DNA of 64,000 nucleotides. Origin: Acidobacteriota bacterium (GTDB lineage Bacteria > Acidobacteriota > Blastocatellia > Chloracidobacteriales > Chloracidobacteriaceae). A model generated the notes under the pieces. The model was not told where the DNA came from. It was given only the letters and a program-made list of their open reading frames with translations, and ran no database searches. The stretch is taken from contig JACQXX010000111.1 in assembly GCA_016208495.1 (NCBI GenBank), forward strand, positions 5,934 to 69,933, written 5' to 3'. Of this stretch, positions 62,186 to 64,000 are shown in pieces (the first letter of the stretch is position 1; each line of letters opens with the position of its first letter). The translations under genes and the position numbers were made by a program.

Positions 62186-62857
62186 ATGACGATTCAGGAA
62201 GTTTTGCAGCAACTGGAAGCACTCGGGACAGAACAAGCCCGGAAAGTTTACCGCCAGCACGGTATCACCACGCCGATGTTTGGGGTCAGTTACGCCCATC
62301 TGGGGAAACTACAGAAAAAACTCAAAACGAATCATGACCTGGCCGTCGAGCTCTGGAATTCCGGCAATCACGATGCCCGGATTCTGGCCACGATGATTGC
62401 CGATCCAAAACAACTTACGCTGGCGCAAGTTGAAGCCTGTGTGGATGAATTATCCAATTATGTCATCACTGATGCTTTGACCGGACTGGTCGCGAAAACA
62501 TCGGTTGCCAGGCAGGTCCTGGATATGTGGAAGAACAGTGAAACGGAATGGACTGGACAGTTGGCCTGGGGAATTTTGGGAAGGCTTGCGGTTTCAGATT
62601 CAACGCTTCCAGATGATTTTTTCAAACCGTACCTCGACATCATCGAGCGGGAGATTCATACCCGCCCGAACCGCGTCCGGCACTCAATGAATGGCGCCTT
62701 GATCGGCATCGGCATGCGCAATGCGCAACTCGAAGCCGAAGCCCTTCGAATTGCTGCTGCCATCGGCAAAGTCAAAGTTGACCATGGCCAAACCAGTTGC
62801 AAAACCCCGGATGCCGCCAGCTATATCAAAAAGGCGAAAGCACGAGGGGCAAAATAG
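62186..62857 (+). CDS. DNA alkylation repair protein, AlkD-like HEAT fold
   Basis: A 223-residue all-helical protein. EVLQQLEALGTEQARKVYRQHGI, then VELWNSGNHDARILATMIADP and WAILGRLA-type helices match the AlkC/AlkD-like DNA-glycosylase superfamily, which removes positively charged alkylated bases. ATG 62186 is preferred from family starts; ATG 62159 is the alternative. The stop TAG runs into GGTTCAGGG words. Confidence 0.85.
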   Translation: MTIQEVLQQLEALGTEQARKVYRQHGITTPMFGVSYAHLGKLQKKLKTNHDLAVELWNSGNHDARILATMIADPKQLTLAQVEACVDELSNYVITDALTGLVAKTSVARQVLDMWKNSETEWTGQLAWGILGRLAVSDSTLPDDFFKPYLDIIEREIHTRPNRVRHSMNGALIGIGMRNAQLEAEALRIAAAIGKVKVDHGQTSCKTPDAASYIKKAKARGAK

Positions 62858-63084
62858 GGTTCAGGGTTTTCAGAAGGGATGAGGGATGAAGGATGAGGGA
62901 TGAAAAAATCCCCTTGTCGCCTTGTCATCTTGTCCGGGGTTCAGGGTTCAGGGTTTTCAGAAGGGATGAGGGATGAAGGATGAGGGATGAAAAAAATCCC
63001 CGTGTCCCCGTGTCCCCGTGTCCCCCTGTCATCTTGTCCGGGGTTCAGGGTTTTCGTCCTTTTTGTCTTTTCGCAAACCGGAAC
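62856..63084. repeat. tandem duplication of an 87-bp word composite
   Basis: GGGTTCAGGGTTTTCAGAAGGG followed by GGATGAAGGATGAGGGATG and CTTGTCATCTTGTCCGGGG occurs at about 62857-62942 and again from 62944; a third partial copy starts at 63039. The second copy carries extra CCCCGTGT units. It ends in the TAG of the minus-strand LysR gene. Confidence 0.92.
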
Positions 63085-63085
63085 C

Positions 63086-63973
63086 CTACCCTGGCGGCTG
63101 CAACGATTGAGCCAGCCGCAGAAAGGCTTTGCCCGCGTGCGAAAGGCCGGACTTGCGGCGATGCACCAGATACAGTTTGCGTTCGACTTTCATTTCCTTG
63201 ATCGGAATCCCAACCAGCAACTTGTGGTCGAGTTCGTTTTGAACCGCCAGTTTGGGCAGAATGCAGACCCCGCTTCCAAACTGGATGTAGCGTTTGATGG
63301 CTTCGATAGAGGGCAGTTCAAGTGTGATGTTAAGTGGTGTTTTGTAGCGTTGAAATGTTTCCATAACTTTCTGGCGGTACGGAGAAACGACATTGTGCGC
63401 CGCAAATGACTCCATTTCCAGCTCCGTAATCGAAACCAGGTCTTTTGAAGCCAGCGGATGCGTCGGCCCAACGACCAGCACCAGTGAATCGGTTCCAACT
63501 TCGATTGACTGCAACCCAGGCTCCTGGGGCTGGAATGAGATTACACCCATATCTACTTCACGATGAATAACTTGCATTGGGATTTCGCTGGCCCGGCTGC
63601 GTTTGACCTCAACCTTGATGCGCGGGTACAACCGGCGAAATTCCGCCAAAACCGGGAGCAAATACATCACGGTGTATTCATTGGCCCCAATTTGGAGTTT
63701 TCCTTGATGCAGGCTGCGGAGTTCCTTGAGCGCATTGGTGGCTTCGCGCCGGACATTGAGCATTTCCTGGGCAAAATCAAAAAGCAACTCGCCGGCATCG
63801 GTTAGGCGACCGTCCTTAAACGCACGATCAAAGAGCACTTCCCCGACATCGTCTTCCAGTTTGCGAATGGATTGGCTGACCGCCGCCTGCGTTCGGTGCA
63901 TTTTTTGGGCCGCCCGGGAAAAACTTTTTTCCTGAGCGACAGCTAAAAAGACCTCTAATTGAGAAAGATCCAT
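63086..63973 (-). CDS. LysR-family transcriptional regulator
   Basis: A 295-residue regulator. Helix-turn-helix at about 16-45 (KSFSRAAQKMHRTQAAVSQSIRKLEDDVG), effector domain 90-290 of the CysB/CysL-like type. It is complete, with the ATG at 63973. Its divergent partner, if any, lies beyond the window. The stop TAG continues as GGTTCCGG. Confidence 0.9.
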   Translation of the reverse strand: MDLSQLEVFLAVAQEKSFSRAAQKMHRTQAAVSQSIRKLEDDVGEVLFDRAFKDGRLTDAGELLFDFAQEMLNVRREATNALKELRSLHQGKLQIGANEYTVMYLLPVLAEFRRLYPRIKVEVKRSRASEIPMQVIHREVDMGVISFQPQEPGLQSIEVGTDSLVLVVGPTHPLASKDLVSITELEMESFAAHNVVSPYRQKVMETFQRYKTPLNITLELPSIEAIKRYIQFGSGVCILPKLAVQNELDHKLLVGIPIKEMKVERKLYLVHRRKSGLSHAGKAFLRLAQSLQPPG

Positions 63974-64000
63974 ACCCTGGTTGGTGCCTCCGCAACGTCC

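Overview
The window reads as a contiguous piece of a Gram-negative genome with an even mix of strands, about 45 convincing protein genes, no rRNA, tRNA or CRISPR that I could support, and unusually repeat-rich spacers. Gene content (kinases with DUF4384 ectodomains, a single-cytochrome sdhCAB operon, exported M28/M48 peptidases, a very large FG-GAP/beta-helix/NHL surface protein) fits Acidobacteriota, perhaps Blastocatellia, but that placement is inference from content and not from a marker gene.

Layout. 0-3 kb: thioredoxin-type arsenate reductase, a membrane protein, an AraC regulator. 3.4-10.1 kb: a 2222-residue exported repeat protein. 10-18 kb: sugar-phosphate cupin, MarR-GNAT fusion, HdrA-like orphan, MarR/SDR pair with a palindromic operator, methyltransferase, two nucleotide-sugar enzymes, a STAS-like protein and an exported M15-like protein. 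18-28 kb: a minus-strand run of exported or membrane proteins: DUF4384 protein, Ser/Thr kinase with DUF4384 ectodomain, caspase-like peptidase, M48 protease, lipase-like hydrolase, M28 peptidase. 28-32.4 kb: MoxR ATPase, then ten 20-bp iterons with an AT-rich stretch and two DnaA-box-like sites in front of a plasmid-type replication initiator gene, then arfB. 32.9-40.3 kb: exported NuiA-like nuclease inhibitor, bactofilin-like protein, membrane glycosyltransferase pair, second kinase/DUF4384 pair. 40.7-46 kb: sdhCAB and an ammonium transporter. 46-64 kb: PAS hybrid histidine kinase, lpdA, a DUF4236 fusion, a patatin/NTE-like lipase with two cyclic-nucleotide domains, two LysR regulators, flavodoxin, pirin, CorC/HlyC and AlkD-like genes.

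Two things stand out. First, an iteron replication origin with its initiator lies among ordinary housekeeping genes, which suggests that this molecule is a chromid or megaplasmid, or carries an integrated one. Second, nearly every spacer is a mosaic of a few short words (GAACCCN, GAATGAAGAAT, AGTGGTT, TAGCGAG, GGGCTGAAG, GGGATGAAGGAT and others) in tandem. These begin exactly at stop codons, sometimes supply the last codons of genes, abut start codons where a Shine-Dalgarno would be expected, and form long inverted repeats between convergent genes. At least two, probably three, MITE-like elements with terminal inverted repeats and target-site duplications have inserted into these mosaics. The spacers next to the replication initiator gene lack these words.
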